Shown: positions 8,604 through 17,392 of the stretch, one piece after another
Position numbering within the stretch: position 1 is the first letter of the stretch
How the letters are laid out: each line of letters begins with the position of its first letter
Assembly: GCF_900129465.1 (NCBI RefSeq)
Contig: NZ_FSRA01000001.1
Location: 2,854,482-2,918,481, forward strand
From: Chitinophaga niabensis
GTDB taxonomy: Bacteria; Bacteroidota; Bacteroidia; Chitinophagales; Chitinophagaceae
DNA length: 64,000 nt
Direction: 5' to 3'
The notes under the pieces: generated by a model
Databases searched by the model: none
Seen by the model: only the letters and a program-made list of their open reading frames with translations
What the model was told of the DNA's origin: nothing
Program-made: the position numbers and the translations under genes

Positions 8604-11198
8604 ATGCAAACCATTATCACCAAACTCGTTAGCAGATCAAAGGCCTTTTCTCCCAAAGCCTGGTGGAGAGAAATAATGTCCCTGCTGATATTATTGCTGG
8701 CCATCGTTTTCTTCCGGAGCGAAAGAAAGGAATTGCATGCCATCATTCCTCACCTGCAGCAATCCAGTCCATTTTGGGTAATAGCCGGGTTAGGTGTTAC
8801 CTTTCTCTGCATCCTTTTCCAGGCAGGGATCTACCGGCAGTGTTTTGCAGCTATCAGCCTTTCCCTGCAATGGGGGAAAGCCCTGGTATTATTCCTTAAA
8901 CGAAATTTCATCAGTATCTTCCTTCCGGCCGGCAGCATCAGTTCCCTGGCCTATTCTCCTTCCCAGGTACGCAAAGCAGGGTTTAGTAAAATACAGGTAC
9001 ATCAGGCAAGTGGCCTGTTCGGATTTACAGGATTACTGACGGTATTCCTAGCCGGCCTTCCTGTTGTTATCTTCACTATTTTTCCCGGCAGGAACTTAAC
9101 ACATGCATGGTCCGGACTGGCCATTCTTTTACTCATTTTAGCGCTCCTTTTCTCAGCCGTACGGTCTATCAGGAATAAGGGCTGGCTGTTCCACCTGGTG
9201 AACAGGCAATTCCCTTCCTTTTCCCTCACATTAGATGAATTATTTGCGGTGAACGTCAATAATTACCGGTTGGGGGAAGCCATACTGTTTTCTCTTGGCG
9301 TAGAGCTATGCGGCATGTTCCATGTATACATTGCCATGCTGGCATTAGGTATGCCTCCTTCTTTCGGGGCGGCGGCGGCCGCCTATATCATTGCCGTACT
9401 GATGATGGTGATATCTCCTTTCTTAAAGGGCCTGGGGTTTGTGGAATTATCCATGGTGTATGTACTGGAGCAGGCAGGCTATACCACTACCCAGGCATTA
9501 TCCATAACCGTGCTGTTCAGGGTATTTGAATTCTGGTTGCCTTTGCTTGCCGGATTCATTGCTTTTGCCTGGAAGGGAAGGAAATTATTCCTGCGGATAG
9601 CCCCCGCCTTATTCAGTTTTGCATTAGGTTTTGTGAACATCATTTCTGCTATTACTCCCCCGCTCCATAACCGCTTGCGCCTGCTTGAAGAATATCTTCC
9701 CTTATCTACCATACATGCATCTAATTTATTGATCCTGTTTGTTGGGCTGGGTTTACTGATCACTTCTGCGTTTTTGCTGCGTGGCTTACGAAGCGCCTGG
9801 ATAATTGCATTAACCTTGTCTGCCTTTTCCCTGCTGGGGCATTTATCCAAAGCGCTTGATTATGAAGAGGCCATTGTTGCAGCAATTACCGCTGTTGTTT
9901 TAATTGCCACGGCTTCCCAATACCGCATTCACAGCAGTAACAAGTGGATGCAGGCAGGTTTAAAGACTGCGGTGATCAGCTTCCTGGCTGTGCTGCTGTT
10001 TGGATTCATTAGTTTTTACTTTATTGATGTAAGGCATTTCGGCATTGATTTTACCTGGCAGCAATCCCTCATTCATACCTTTAAGATCTTCTTACTCGTA
10101 GAAGATGAATCGCTGCATCCCGTTACCCGGTTTGGCCATGAATTTATCTGGCTCATCAGAACGCTGGGTTTTCTAACCTGGGGCTTTTTATTGTTCACCC
10201 TGATAAAGCCCACCCTCCACCAGCAAACGGTGAGTTATCCATCCAGGGAAAAAGCGGCTTTACTGTTAGAAGCGTTTGGAAATTCCGCTATGGATTACTT
10301 TAAACTGTACAAGGATAAATTGCTGTTCTTTTCTGATGTTCACGAGGCCTTCATTGCCTATAAGATCACTGTAGGTTTTGCCATTGTGCTGGAAGAGCCT
10401 GTTTGCGCTGAAGAACACAAAACGGAGGTGCTGCGGGAGTTTGATCATCATTGCCGGAAAATGGGCTTAAAACCTGCTTTCTACAGGGTAGATGAAGATA
10501 GCCTGCCATGGTTCAAGCAATTAAAGAAGCAACAACTCCTGATCGGGCAGGAAGCTATATTGGATATTACCAGGTTTTCACTGGAAGGAAAAGACAAAGC
10601 ATCGCTGCGAAATGGGTTAAACAGTTTACGAAAGAAAGGATATTCGGTGAATATTCATAATGCTCCCCATGCGGAATCATTTATCCTACAATTAAAACAG
10701 GTATCAGATGATTGGCTGGAGCATTTTGGAAAAGAAGAGCTCGTTTTTTCACAAGGCATGTTTGATGAAAAGGAATTACAGCAACAGGACCTGATCACCA
10801 TCAAAGATGCGGAAGATAAAGTGGTAGCATTCCTCAATATTATACCTGATTATGCGGAAGATGAATGCACATATGACCTGATCAGAAAAACCAGCCTGGC
10901 ACCTGGTGCTTCCATGGATGCCCTTATCATCAAGCTCATAGATTATGCTAAAGAGCATCAGAAGTTATTTATCAATCTTGGCCTCGCCCCCATGACCGGG
11001 CTTGAACAGCCGGACAATACAGCTGAACAGATCATTAAGCTGGCTGCTGAAAGAATTAAACGTTTCCAGCATTATAAGGGATTAAGGGAGTTCAAGGAAA
11101 AATACGCAACACTTTGGGAAAACAAATACCTCGTGTATGATGTGGATTTCGATCTTTTACAACTCCCCATTGCATTGAACAATATCATGAAACCATGA
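8604..11198 (+). CDS. mprF: MprF/LpiA-type phosphatidylglycerol lysyltransferase and flippase
   Basis: The protein has about 864 residues from the chosen ATG (MQTIITKLV); an upstream in-frame ATG at 8559 would add 15 residues with no membrane-protein character. Residues 1 to about 540 hold roughly 14 membrane helices, first the UPF0104-like flippase half and then further helices. The rest is the cytosolic DUF2156 (GNAT-fold) domain that moves an amino acid from aminoacyl-tRNA to phosphatidylglycerol; visible family segments include YFKLYKDKLLFFSD and ASMDALIIKLIDYA. MprF reduces net negative surface charge and protects against cationic peptides. The donor amino acid (Lys, Ala or Arg) cannot be told from sequence. 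Its last codons overlap the AcvB-like gene by 4 bp (ATGA). Confidence 0.88.
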   Translation: MQTIITKLVSRSKAFSPKAWWREIMSLLILLLAIVFFRSERKELHAIIPHLQQSSPFWVIAGLGVTFLCILFQAGIYRQCFAAISLSLQWGKALVLFLKRNFISIFLPAGSISSLAYSPSQVRKAGFSKIQVHQASGLFGFTGLLTVFLAGLPVVIFTIFPGRNLTHAWSGLAILLLILALLFSAVRSIRNKGWLFHLVNRQFPSFSLTLDELFAVNVNNYRLGEAILFSLGVELCGMFHVYIAMLALGMPPSFGAAAAAYIIAVLMMVISPFLKGLGFVELSMVYVLEQAGYTTTQALSITVLFRVFEFWLPLLAGFIAFAWKGRKLFLRIAPALFSFALGFVNIISAITPPLHNRLRLLEEYLPLSTIHASNLLILFVGLGLLITSAFLLRGLRSAWIIALTLSAFSLLGHLSKALDYEEAIVAAITAVVLIATASQYRIHSSNKWMQAGLKTAVISFLAVLLFGFISFYFIDVRHFGIDFTWQQSLIHTFKIFLLVEDESLHPVTRFGHEFIWLIRTLGFLTWGFLLFTLIKPTLHQQTVSYPSREKAALLLEAFGNSAMDYFKLYKDKLLFFSDVHEAFIAYKITVGFAIVLEEPVCAEEHKTEVLREFDHHCRKMGLKPAFYRVDEDSLPWFKQLKKQQLLIGQEAILDITRFSLEGKDKASLRNGLNSLRKKGYSVNIHNAPHAESFILQLKQVSDDWLEHFGKEELVFSQGMFDEKELQQQDLITIKDAEDKVVAFLNIIPDYAEDECTYDLIRKTSLAPGASMDALIIKLIDYAKEHQKLFINLGLAPMTGLEQPDNTAEQIIKLAAERIKRFQHYKGLREFKEKYATLWENKYLVYDVDFDLLQLPIALNNIMKP

Positions 11199-11848
11199 AA
11201 ATACTGCTATCGCTGCTACTTACATTTACCGGCACAGGTGCGGATACACTGCCTGTCAGGGAATGGAACTCCCCTGCACCCTCTGCACTAATACTTTTCA
11301 TCACCGGCGATGCCGGGTTTGGAAAATTCTCTACAGAACTGTGCGATAACATTCATGCAGCGGGATATGATGTGTGTGCGATCAATGCAAAGGCTTACTT
11401 CTGGAATAAAAAAACACCGGAACAAACATCTGCAGACATTACTGCATACCTGGAAAAGCAATTCAGCAAGCGGGATAACCAGCAGCTGATCCTGGCAGGA
11501 TACTCATTCGGGGCAGACGTTATGCCCTTTATTGTAAACAGGCTTCCCAATAATATCAGGAAAAAGCTGGTAAGCCTTATCCTGATATCCCCCTCTACTT
11601 CTACTTATCTTGAAATACATCTGTCCGACATGTTAGGCGGCAACAAGAAAAGAAGTATGGATGTAGTGGCAGAGATCAACAAGCTGAATGTACCGAGAAC
11701 AGTAACCATTTTCGGCAGTGATGAAAACGATTTCCCTGTATCCGCCGTTAAACTGGAAAGATACTCAAATGAATCTTTGCCGGGCGGGCATCATTTTAAC
11801 GGAGATGCGCCACAGGTAGCCAGAACGTTACTAAAATACTTCAAATAA
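11195..11848 (+). CDS. AcvB/VirJ-family hydrolase, probable aminoacyl-phosphatidylglycerol hydrolase
   Basis: A 217-residue alpha/beta-hydrolase of the VirJ/AcvB family with a short hydrophobic leader, suggesting a periplasmic location. The nucleophile elbow is GYSFGADVMPF, a family signature. Probable acid and base residues lie in FGSDENDFP and PGGHHFNGD. In Agrobacterium the related AcvB sits with lpiA (mprF) and removes lysine from lysyl-phosphatidylglycerol; the 4-bp overlap with mprF here reproduces that pairing. This is the short, single-domain (VirJ-like) form rather than the longer two-domain AcvB. Function is inferred from family and operon context. Confidence 0.82.
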   Translation: MKILLSLLLTFTGTGADTLPVREWNSPAPSALILFITGDAGFGKFSTELCDNIHAAGYDVCAINAKAYFWNKKTPEQTSADITAYLEKQFSKRDNQQLILAGYSFGADVMPFIVNRLPNNIRKKLVSLILISPSTSTYLEIHLSDMLGGNKKRSMDVVAEINKLNVPRTVTIFGSDENDFPVSAVKLERYSNESLPGGHHFNGDAPQVARTLLKYFK

Positions 11849-11987
11849 GATCTTAACCTTAAAGTTTATTCCACCTGCTCATTGGTTTCCCCCGCCGGCT
11901 AATTCTCATAATTTCCCAAAGCGATATCTACGACCTTCGGAGCGTTTTCCTTCTTCCGATTGTTCATCCCTTAATTTATAAAAAACC

Positions 11988-12536
11988 ATGATACATTTTA
12001 AGAACATCTTCATCATGTTTACTTTCCTTATTGCAACCTTATCCTGCAAAAAGGGGGAAACCGGCCCCAAAGGAGATGAGGGGCCGCGCGGGCCGCAAGG
12101 CATTACCGGAAATGCCGATGTGATCATGTACAGCTATAATGGTCCCATTTCGATGACCCTTGGAACCGATCTGTTATTAAGTAACATAACAAAGGAAAGG
12201 ATTGATTCCAGCCTGGTACTCGCTTACTATATTCCCGCTTCATATAGTAGCAATTGGTACCCCATTCCGGGCCTGGGCGGATATGGTACTTCCGTTCAGT
12301 ATCAAACAATCTATGACATACATCCGTCAACCGGAAATAAATATGTATTCGCACTGAGATTATTCAATCCGGGGTTTACCGCCTACAACGGGTCAACCGT
12401 AGTTTTCAATAAGGTTAAAGTGATACTGGCCACCGCATCTTCAATTGTGCCTGGTGGCAGACGGGCCGGAGATCCTTCCGCGCTTGACCTTTCAGACTAC
12501 CATGCGGTGATGAAATATTTCAATCTTACTGAATAA
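11988..12536 (+). CDS. lipoprotein with a short collagen-like Gly-X-Y stretch
   Basis: A 182-residue protein with a signal peptide ending in a lipobox (IATLSC). It is followed at once by eight Gly-X-Y triplets (from GETGPKGDEG to GITGNA), then a beta-rich globular domain of about 140 residues that I do not recognise. Such collagen-like linkers are common just after the lipid anchor in Bacteroidota lipoproteins and may trimerise or lift the domain from the membrane. The gene follows the AcvB-like gene by 139 bp and ends at a strong terminator, so it could have its own promoter. No partner or ligand can be inferred. Confidence 0.8.
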   Translation: MIHFKNIFIMFTFLIATLSCKKGETGPKGDEGPRGPQGITGNADVIMYSYNGPISMTLGTDLLLSNITKERIDSSLVLAYYIPASYSSNWYPIPGLGGYGTSVQYQTIYDIHPSTGNKYVFALRLFNPGFTAYNGSTVVFNKVKVILATASSIVPGGRRAGDPSALDLSDYHAVMKYFNLTE

Positions 12537-12538
12537 AG

Positions 12539-12575
12539 AAAAGGGGCTGCCTCCTTGCCGGAGACAGCCCCTTTT
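12539..12575. terminator. bidirectional hairpin terminator
   Basis: An 11-bp perfect stem, AAAAGGGGCTG (12539-12549) with CAGCCCCTTTT (12565-12575), plus inner CTCC/GGAG pairing. It has T tracts in both directions and sits between the collagen-like lipoprotein gene (+) and the DUF1080 gene (-). Confidence 0.88.
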
Positions 12576-12592
12576 CTTTCTATTGAAAGCAT

Positions 12593-15500
12593 TTATTTCT
12601 TTGTAAGGTCCTTAATGCGGATGTTCCTGAAGCGTACCACAGAACCATGGCCCAGGAAACCAATGTGCCCGGTAGTATTTTTCAGACCGGGATGGTCTTT
12701 ATGATCCAAAGTACCTTTATCACGTGGTTCAGCAATATCACCGTCTGTGATCACAGTGCCGTTCAGTTCTACGGTGATACGTGTACCCTTTACGGTCACC
12801 TGCTCATAGTTCCACTCTCCTACCGGCTTGAGGAAACCGCGTTTGGCAGGGATCACACCATATACAGAACCATGATACTGGTAAACCTGCAGGTTCTTAT
12901 AGATATCTGCTTCGTTATCCAGGATCTGTAATTCCATACCCTGGTAAGCAGCATCCCCTGTGAGCGGAGCGCGGATACCCAACCCGTTGTTAGCGCCGGG
13001 AGTAAGCTGGAATTCCATGCGGTAAACAAAATCAGCATATTCATCTTTGGTATAAAGATTACCGCCGCCACCGTTCTTCGGATAACAAACGATATCGCCG
13101 TTCTCAATGATATAGCTGGTAGTGTTTCCTGTCCATTCGTGCATGTTGGTGCCATCGAACAGGATCTTGTACCCTTCTTTCTTTTCTGCTTCACTGAGCT
13201 CGAAAGGTTTTACTTTCTCAAACTCGCGGATATAGAGATTGCGGTAAGCTACATAGGTACCATGTGCCTGCAGCTCCAGCTGCTCTTCTGCAAAGATGGG
13301 CAGCTTGCGGTCCCAGTAGTTTTCCAGCATAACATTGTTCACTACCAGTTCTCCGTTCAGGTATACCGTTACACGGTCTCCCTTCATGATAATGTGGAAG
13401 TTATTCCACTCACCAATAGCGTTATCCGCCAGTTTCAGTGGTTTGCTTTCGTTCTTCTGGTTATTATACAAACCACCGGAACCAACCTGGGCGCCTACAT
13501 CCCTGCGGGAGGTATCCCAGATCTGTACCTGCGGTGTACCGCGTAAATAGATACCGGCATCGCCATCTTTGGTGATCTTCCAGTCCACGAACATTTCAAA
13601 ATCGCCGTATTTCTTTTCAGTGCAGAGATTATCTCCGTGACCGCCGAATACCAGCAAGCCGTCTTTCGCGCTCCATCCTTCTTTCATTTTCACATCCGCC
13701 TTCTCCTGTTCTTTTTTCAGAGTGGCAGCATCCATTTTAGCACGTTTGATGGGATCAGCTACAAGGCCTTTCCAGCCGCTGAGGTCCTTACCATTGAACA
13801 TGGATACATATCCTTCGCCGGCAGGCATTTCAGAAAGGTATTTACGAATGGCTTCACGCTGATAATCCGCATCACCACCTTTCAGTACTTTGGAAGTTTT
13901 TTCCAGCAGGCCACGTACAATTGCGCCGCTGTAGGTTTTGTCTGCCAGTGCAATGTTCATCACGGCTATCGCAGCTTCCTGCTGTACTGCTGCATCATCC
14001 AGGAAGTTACCGGCGAAGATCAGTGCGGGGAATGTTTTGCATTGTTCTGCCTGTTGCAGGATGGCTTTCTTCAAACGTGCATCCTGTGCCAGTTCCATAG
14101 CATTGGTAAGCATCAGCAAACGCTGGTCCGCCGTAGCGGCCGCTTTTGCCAGGCGTACATAACCATTCAGTGCAGTTGTACGATATGCTGCATCAGCACG
14201 GGCAATATTCAGGAGCGTACCGGCTGCGCTGCCATCTTTCCATTCATTCAGGGCAGATACGGCAGCCTGCTTCTGGGAGGCAGTACCTTTTTCAAATGCA
14301 GCACTCACTTCGTTCATGGCATCAGCCCCACCGATGCCGGCAAGGATAGCATAGTAACGTTCTTTCTTAGCAGGCGCTTCCTGTGCCATCTGTGTTTTAA
14401 CAGCATTTGCGTCAGCACCGGAATTGATCACGGCTGCCTGCAATGCTTTGATATCTTTAGCATTTTCTGCTGCGGATAACAGTTTGAATATAGCGGGCAG
14501 GTTCTCTGTGGTTACGATATCCTGTAAACCATTGATAGCTGCTGTGCGAACACTTTCATTGGAAGATGTTGTAAGTGCCAGTACCGGGGCAACCTGTTTA
14601 TCTGCTTTTCGGGCAGCTACCACATCTATCAATGCCACCTGTGCGGCGGCAGGCATAGCAGGAATAGCAGCAGCAGCCTGTTGCGCTACTTCATCTCCCT
14701 TAATGGTTTTCAATACACCCTGAACGGCAGCCACTTCTTTTGCATCACCTTTCTTCATCACAGCCAGCAAGGCAGGGATAGCCTGTGTTCCGCCAGCCTG
14801 GCCTGCTGCTTTAATAGCCGCCAGCCTTACGCCGGCATCCTTATCCGTTAATGCTTTGAGGATAACGGGTACGGCTTCCGTTGCTTTATTATTACCCAGC
14901 ATGCCGATCACGGCTGCTTTGCCACCGTTATTCGCTTTTGCCAGGGATTTGATCCAGAGCGCTGTAGCAGCGGGATCCAGGGCACTGCCTGCATATTTTA
15001 ATGCGGCATCGCGGAATTCAGGTTGCGGATCATTCACTGCAGAGAGTAGCACCGGCAGGTTTTTGCTGCCATCTACCTGGTTGAGCAAGTATAATGCGGC
15101 TGTGCGCACATGTACCTGGTCTGCCGCTTTGGCTTCTTTCAGTAATGTCTGTGCAATCTTAGCCGCTGCAGCACTTTGGCCTTTCGCATGCAATTGCTGC
15201 GCATACAGGAGATAAGAAGCAGTAGCGTTCGTTACATCGTACTTATAACCTGCTTTTGCTGCTGCGCCGGACAATGCGGTGCCAGCAGCAGGATCGGCGA
15301 TATGCGCAAGGGCATAGAGGGTGGTTTTAGTGAGCATCTGGTCCTGCTGGTTGAGCAGGGGCAGCAATGCCGGCGTGGCATCTGCTACCCGGCCATCTCC
15401 GATCACTTCCACCAGTATTTGCCTATTGCGGCCATTTACCTGGGGCAATGCAGCCAGCAGGGCTTTCTGTGCAGCGGGAGTGTTGATCTTCACCAGTGTA

Positions 15501-15961
15501 CGGGCAGCGGGGTCGCAGAGGCGTTCGTCCAGCAGATAGGGTTGCAGTACGCTTACAGAAGCGTCGTTACCTACCTGTTGCAGCTGAACGATAAAGAAGG
15601 ATTTATGTTCTTTATCCTTTACCAGGTCCAACGCCTTGCCAAATGCTTTGGCAGCCATTGCACGCTGGTTTTCTTTACCGGGTTGTGTTACATAAAAGGC
15701 ATAACCGGCCAGCGCATATTCCAGCGCGGTGTTATCACCTTTACCGGGTGCAGCCAGCATAGCGGCCATGCCCGTGATGCCCTCTTCACCCAATTCAGAC
15801 AGTGCGTCCATATTGGCCTGTAAGGCGGCTTTGTTCTTTGCAGGCTGCTGAGCCAGCAGGTCTGCTATTTTAGTGTGTGCGGCACGGTTATCCTGCTTCG
15901 GCTGTGCCATTACGGCCATCTGCGCGATACAACATGCAGCTATTAATAGAATCTTCTTCAT
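12593..15961 (-). CDS. HEAT-repeat protein with two C-terminal DUF1080 (3-keto-glycoside hydrolase-type) domains
   Basis: A 1122-residue secreted protein. After a signal peptide (LIAACCIAQMAVMAQP) comes a long Ala-rich HEAT/Armadillo-like solenoid, about residues 110-650, with repeats such as DKDAGVRLAAIKAAGQAGG. Two DUF1080 jelly-roll domains follow: about 715-925 (starting near FNGKDLSGWKG) and about 928-1118 (starting near LFDGTNMHEWTG). DUF1080 belongs to the concanavalin-like superfamily, and some members hydrolyse 3-keto-disaccharides. The neighbour 13 bp upstream is a Tat-exported Gfo/Idh/MocA oxidoreductase, the class of enzyme that makes 3-keto sugars. The pair therefore suggests an oxidise-then-cleave route for a glycoside imported by the SusC/SusD pair further upstream. 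Which DUF1080 copy is catalytic is not clear. Confidence 0.88.
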   Translation of the reverse strand: MKKILLIAACCIAQMAVMAQPKQDNRAAHTKIADLLAQQPAKNKAALQANMDALSELGEEGITGMAAMLAAPGKGDNTALEYALAGYAFYVTQPGKENQRAMAAKAFGKALDLVKDKEHKSFFIVQLQQVGNDASVSVLQPYLLDERLCDPAARTLVKINTPAAQKALLAALPQVNGRNRQILVEVIGDGRVADATPALLPLLNQQDQMLTKTTLYALAHIADPAAGTALSGAAAKAGYKYDVTNATASYLLYAQQLHAKGQSAAAAKIAQTLLKEAKAADQVHVRTAALYLLNQVDGSKNLPVLLSAVNDPQPEFRDAALKYAGSALDPAATALWIKSLAKANNGGKAAVIGMLGNNKATEAVPVILKALTDKDAGVRLAAIKAAGQAGGTQAIPALLAVMKKGDAKEVAAVQGVLKTIKGDEVAQQAAAAIPAMPAAAQVALIDVVAARKADKQVAPVLALTTSSNESVRTAAINGLQDIVTTENLPAIFKLLSAAENAKDIKALQAAVINSGADANAVKTQMAQEAPAKKERYYAILAGIGGADAMNEVSAAFEKGTASQKQAAVSALNEWKDGSAAGTLLNIARADAAYRTTALNGYVRLAKAAATADQRLLMLTNAMELAQDARLKKAILQQAEQCKTFPALIFAGNFLDDAAVQQEAAIAVMNIALADKTYSGAIVRGLLEKTSKVLKGGDADYQREAIRKYLSEMPAGEGYVSMFNGKDLSGWKGLVADPIKRAKMDAATLKKEQEKADVKMKEGWSAKDGLLVFGGHGDNLCTEKKYGDFEMFVDWKITKDGDAGIYLRGTPQVQIWDTSRRDVGAQVGSGGLYNNQKNESKPLKLADNAIGEWNNFHIIMKGDRVTVYLNGELVVNNVMLENYWDRKLPIFAEEQLELQAHGTYVAYRNLYIREFEKVKPFELSEAEKKEGYKILFDGTNMHEWTGNTTSYIIENGDIVCYPKNGGGGNLYTKDEYADFVYRMEFQLTPGANNGLGIRAPLTGDAAYQGMELQILDNEADIYKNLQVYQYHGSVYGVIPAKRGFLKPVGEWNYEQVTVKGTRITVELNGTVITDGDIAEPRDKGTLDHKDHPGLKNTTGHIGFLGHGSVVRFRNIRIKDLTKK

Positions 15962-15974
15962 GCTTTAGTTAAGT

Positions 15975-17255
15975 TTAGATGGTCCACGGTCCGCGCATCG
16001 GTTGAAAGATCAGCCTGTTAGCGCCTTCATCGTTGATGAACTCCTGTTTTACCGGATCGAACTGAAGATCGCGGCCTAATTGCAATGCAATCTTACCCAT
16101 ATTCACAATGGTAGCAGAGCGGTGCCCGTTCTCTTCGTTCAGCGCAAATTTCTGACGGTTCTTAACGGCGCCTACAAAATCTGTTACCTGTGGAGCAGGA
16201 TCAGGGAATGCAGCCAATTTCTTTTCCAGGTCCGGGATATCTGATTTGAAACCCGGGTACAGCTTGCCTTTCGGCCCTTCAATATAAGCTGCCTTGGTTT
16301 CAGTGCCTGCACCATCCAATATGATCTGGCAGCCATCTGCATAAGTATAGGTGATCTTACGCCAGGTGCCTACTGCATCGAAGTGCTGCTGTGGTGCATC
16401 TATTTCCACTTTCACAGGGCTGGTATCATCCTTGCCCAGGAAGTACTGAACAGGGTCCAGGTAGTGCTGGCCCATATCGCCCAGACCACCGCCATCGTAA
16501 TCCCAATAGCCTCTGAAAGTGCCATGCACACGGTGAGGGTTATAGGGTTTATAGGGAGCAGGGCCTAACCACATATCATAATCCAGTTCTTTTGGAACGG
16601 ATTGTTGTTCCAGGTTGGTTTTACCCACCCAGTAGAATTTCCAGTCAAAGCCCGTGTGTTTGCTCACGGTTACTTTTAACGGCCAGCCGAGCAAACCGCT
16701 GTCCACTAATTTTTTGATGGGTTCCACCGTAGTGCCCATACCATAAAATCTGTCCGAGAAACGGAACCAGGTATTGAGCCGGAAGATCCGTCCATGCTGC
16801 TGAACCGCTTCAACGAGGCGTTTGCCTTCGCCGATGGTGGCCGTCATGGGCTTTTCGCACCAGATGTCCTTTCCTGCGCGTGCTGCATCTGCAGCAATGA
16901 TACCATGCCAGTGCGGCGGGGTAGCAACGTGAACGATGTCTACCTCTGGCAGCTGGATCACCTCACGATAGTCGCTGAAGGTTTTAACGCCTCTGGCCTT
17001 TTCGCCTAAAGCGTCCAGTCCTTTCTGGATGTGACTTTTGTCCACATCGCAAATAGCTACTACTTTGGTGCCTGCGTACTCAAAGTGACCGCGGCCCATG
17101 CCGCCTGTACCGATAACTGCTTTTGTAAGGGTATCACTGGGTGCCAGGTAACCGCGCCCTAATACGTGGCGGGGTACGATAGTGAATGCAGCCAAGGCCC
17201 CCACGGAGTTCCTGAGGAAGGACCTCCTGGAAGAATGGATTTCTTTCTTTCCCAT
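15975..17255 (-). CDS. Tat-exported Gfo/Idh/MocA-family NAD(P)-dependent oxidoreductase
   Basis: About 426 residues from MGKKEIHSS. The longer reading to 17297 adds a tail with no signal character, so the inner ATG is preferred. A twin-arginine motif (SRRSFLR) precedes a hydrophobic stretch, indicating folded, cofactor-loaded export. The Rossmann region contains AVIGTGGMGRGH and VVAICDVD, and the family EKP motif appears in IWCEKPMTA. The C-terminal half has the alpha/beta domain with GGGLGDMGQHYLDP, the usual active-site region. These enzymes oxidise or reduce sugars or glycosides at ring hydroxyls. It stands between SusD and the DUF1080 protein, fitting a periplasmic 3-keto-glycoside pathway. 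Substrate is unknown. Confidence 0.92.
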   Translation of the reverse strand: MGKKEIHSSRRSFLRNSVGALAAFTIVPRHVLGRGYLAPSDTLTKAVIGTGGMGRGHFEYAGTKVVAICDVDKSHIQKGLDALGEKARGVKTFSDYREVIQLPEVDIVHVATPPHWHGIIAADAARAGKDIWCEKPMTATIGEGKRLVEAVQQHGRIFRLNTWFRFSDRFYGMGTTVEPIKKLVDSGLLGWPLKVTVSKHTGFDWKFYWVGKTNLEQQSVPKELDYDMWLGPAPYKPYNPHRVHGTFRGYWDYDGGGLGDMGQHYLDPVQYFLGKDDTSPVKVEIDAPQQHFDAVGTWRKITYTYADGCQIILDGAGTETKAAYIEGPKGKLYPGFKSDIPDLEKKLAAFPDPAPQVTDFVGAVKNRQKFALNEENGHRSATIVNMGKIALQLGRDLQFDPVKQEFINDEGANRLIFQPMRGPWTI

Positions 17256-17359
17256 GGTTTTATTTAAAGTAAACGTGAATGTCGCTGTCGACGACACACA
17301 AAATACAAATTACATTTTTGGATTTCTGATGGAAATTTTGTGGATACTGGTAATAAATG

Positions 17360-17387
17360 AACGGTGAGCAGGGTACTGCTCACCGTT
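17360..17387 (-). terminator. 12-bp hairpin after SusD
   Basis: AACGGTGAGCAG (17360-17371) pairs perfectly with CTGCTCACCGTT (17376-17387) around a 4-base loop. It begins 6 bp past the SusD stop on the leftward transcript. The U tract after it is weak, so it may stabilise the susCD mRNA 3' end and let some transcription pass into the oxidoreductase gene. Confidence 0.55.
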
Positions 17388-17392
17388 AAGTG

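Noticed and set aside
13637..14479. 280-codon open frame on the + strand opposite the HEAT/DUF1080 gene
   Set aside because: It mirrors the Ala-rich HEAT repeats on the other strand, is Cys/Phe-rich without family features, and the minus-strand gene is well supported.
15176..15823. 215-codon + strand frame opposite the same HEAT-repeat gene
   Set aside because: Same cause: a long frame produced by biased codons of the repeat gene; no signal, no motifs, no promoter.
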